The notes below the pieces were generated by a model. That model was not told where the DNA came from and made no database searches. It was given only the letters and a program-made list of their open reading frames with translations. DNA of 64,000 bases. It comes from Nocardioides sp. SLBN-35 (lineage in GTDB: Bacteria > Actinomycetota > Actinomycetes > Propionibacteriales > Nocardioidaceae). Of this stretch, positions 63,214 to 64,000 are shown piece by piece; the first letter of the stretch is position 1, and every line of letters starts with the position of its first letter. Both the position numbers and the translations under genes were made by a program. The stretch is from the NCBI RefSeq assembly GCF_006715725.1, contig NZ_VFNU01000001.1, positions 2,604,001-2,668,000 on the forward strand, written 5' to 3'.

Positions 63214-64000
63214 ATGACTGCGATGAGGCTGACGGCGCGCACGACCGCCGTACGGACCGCCCTGGTCGCGCTGCTGGCGCTCGCGCTGGGCCTGCTGTCC
63301 GCGTGCGGCACCACCATGCGCGACCTGCCGATCCCCGGGACCGGGGTCTCCGGCGACACGATCGAGATCCAGGCCCAGTTCGACGACGCGCTCAACCTGG
63401 CCGTCGGTGCACCGGTCAAGGTCAACGGCGTCGACATGGGCAAGGTCAAGTCGATCGAGGCCGACGACTTCACCGCCCGCGCCACGCTGACGGTGAAGAA
63501 GGACGCCGAGGTCCGCGACGGAGCCCAGGCGCGACTGCGCTACACCACGCCGCTCGGCGAGCTCTTCGTCGACGTGACCAACCCGGCCGACGGCAAGGTA
63601 CTGGCCGACAAGGCGGTGCTGGCGCGCGAGAACACCACGACGGCGCCGTCCGTCGAGGACGCCCTGGCCCAGGCCTCGCTGCTCATCAACGGCGGCGGCC
63701 TCGACCAGCTGCAGACCGTCACCGAGGAGCTCAACACCGCGCTCAACGGCAACGAGGGCGACTACCGGGCGCTGCTCGACAAGGCCTCGGTGTTCCTCAC
63801 CCAGGCCAACTCGACCACCCAGGCGATCGACAGCGTGCTCACCTCGATGAACGCGCTCTCGACCACACTCAACGGGCGCAAGAAGACGATCAACCGGGCA
63901 CTGAAGGACATCCGCCCGGCGGCCAAGGTGCTGCGGGAGAAGACGCCCGCCTTCACCGAGCTGCTGGCGGAGGTCGAGAAGTTCAGCGGAGCGGCGAACG
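63214..64000 (+). CDS. mceE: MCE-family lipoprotein MceE (5' part, runs off the window)
   Basis: 262 codons are visible and the frame stays open to the right edge. ATG 63214 follows GAGGGGA by 3 nt. The lipobox LSAC puts the mature start at Cys31. Next come TTMRDLPIPGTG, a region typical of MceE, and the MCE domain IQAQFDDALNLAVGAPVKVNGVDMGKVKSIEA in pattern with YTTPLGELFVDVTNP. A helical part starts near residue 145. An mceF gene is expected beyond the edge. No internal stop is seen. Confidence 0.92.
   Translation, partial: MTAMRLTARTTAVRTALVALLALALGLLSACGTTMRDLPIPGTGVSGDTIEIQAQFDDALNLAVGAPVKVNGVDMGKVKSIEADDFTARATLTVKKDAEVRDGAQARLRYTTPLGELFVDVTNPADGKVLADKAVLARENTTTAPSVEDALAQASLLINGGGLDQLQTVTEELNTALNGNEGDYRALLDKASVFLTQANSTTQAIDSVLTSMNALSTTLNGRKKTINRALKDIRPAAKVLREKTPAFTELLAEVEKFSGAAN

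Overview
The window is a very GC-rich, almost fully coding stretch of an actinobacterial chromosome. Its gene content (SepH, DUF4193, DUF4235, DUF3093, DUF3710, a SigB-type sigma factor, an mce operon, GTG and TTG starts) and protein-level resemblance point to Nocardioides or a close relative (Nocardioidaceae). The genus is an inference. I see no tRNA, rRNA, CRISPR array, insertion sequence or prophage. Base composition looks uniform and no transfer boundary is evident.

Layout. 1-10 kb: 3' end of a PQQ-type sugar dehydrogenase, coaE, a group-2 sigma factor, oligopeptidase B, dinB, a DUF4192 protein and a glutamate-cysteine ligase-like enzyme. A 150-bp imperfect palindrome sits between dinB and the DUF4192 gene. 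10-19 kb: rhodanese, a two-domain SDR/acyl-CoA reductase, sepH, a YchJ-like protein, an aldonolactone oxidase, an MFS transporter, ferrochelatase and an inositol monophosphatase. 19.5-27.6 kb: a block that also occurs in Mycobacterium tuberculosis (around Rv2689c-Rv2701c): DUF4193, DUF3093, dut, DUF3710, OB-fold, DUF3159, two RCK/TrkA proteins, a KimA-like APC permease and an RNA methyltransferase; DUF4235 is also here. 27.7-49.7 kb: isochorismatase-fold hydrolase plus M20 amidohydrolase, a degenerate ABC-ATPase-like protein coupled to a YhgE/Pip membrane protein, an ABC exporter, aconitase with candidate operators, several small enzymes, dxs, a lipoprotein with a metalloprotease motif, an amino acid permease, a PAC2 protein, TesB and EF-G2. 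49.7-56.3 kb: htdX-fabG4 divergent from fadA2 (as in Rv0241c-Rv0243), two TetR regulators and ATP-dependent ligase LigB. 56.4-64 kb: an AlkA-type glycosylase, then yrbEA-yrbEB-mceABCDE, which runs off the right edge.

Two regulatory themes stand out. First, many genes start 6-8 nt after a TANNNT hexamer, the signature of leaderless transcription; in three places the stop codon of the upstream gene supplies bases of the next gene's -10 hexamer. Second, a perfect 14-bp palindrome upstream of the mce operon matches the published KstR consensus (TnnAACnnGTTnnA), which suggests that this is a sterol-import (mce4-type) operon.

Most long open frames antisense to the genes listed here are by-products of high GC and were left out.
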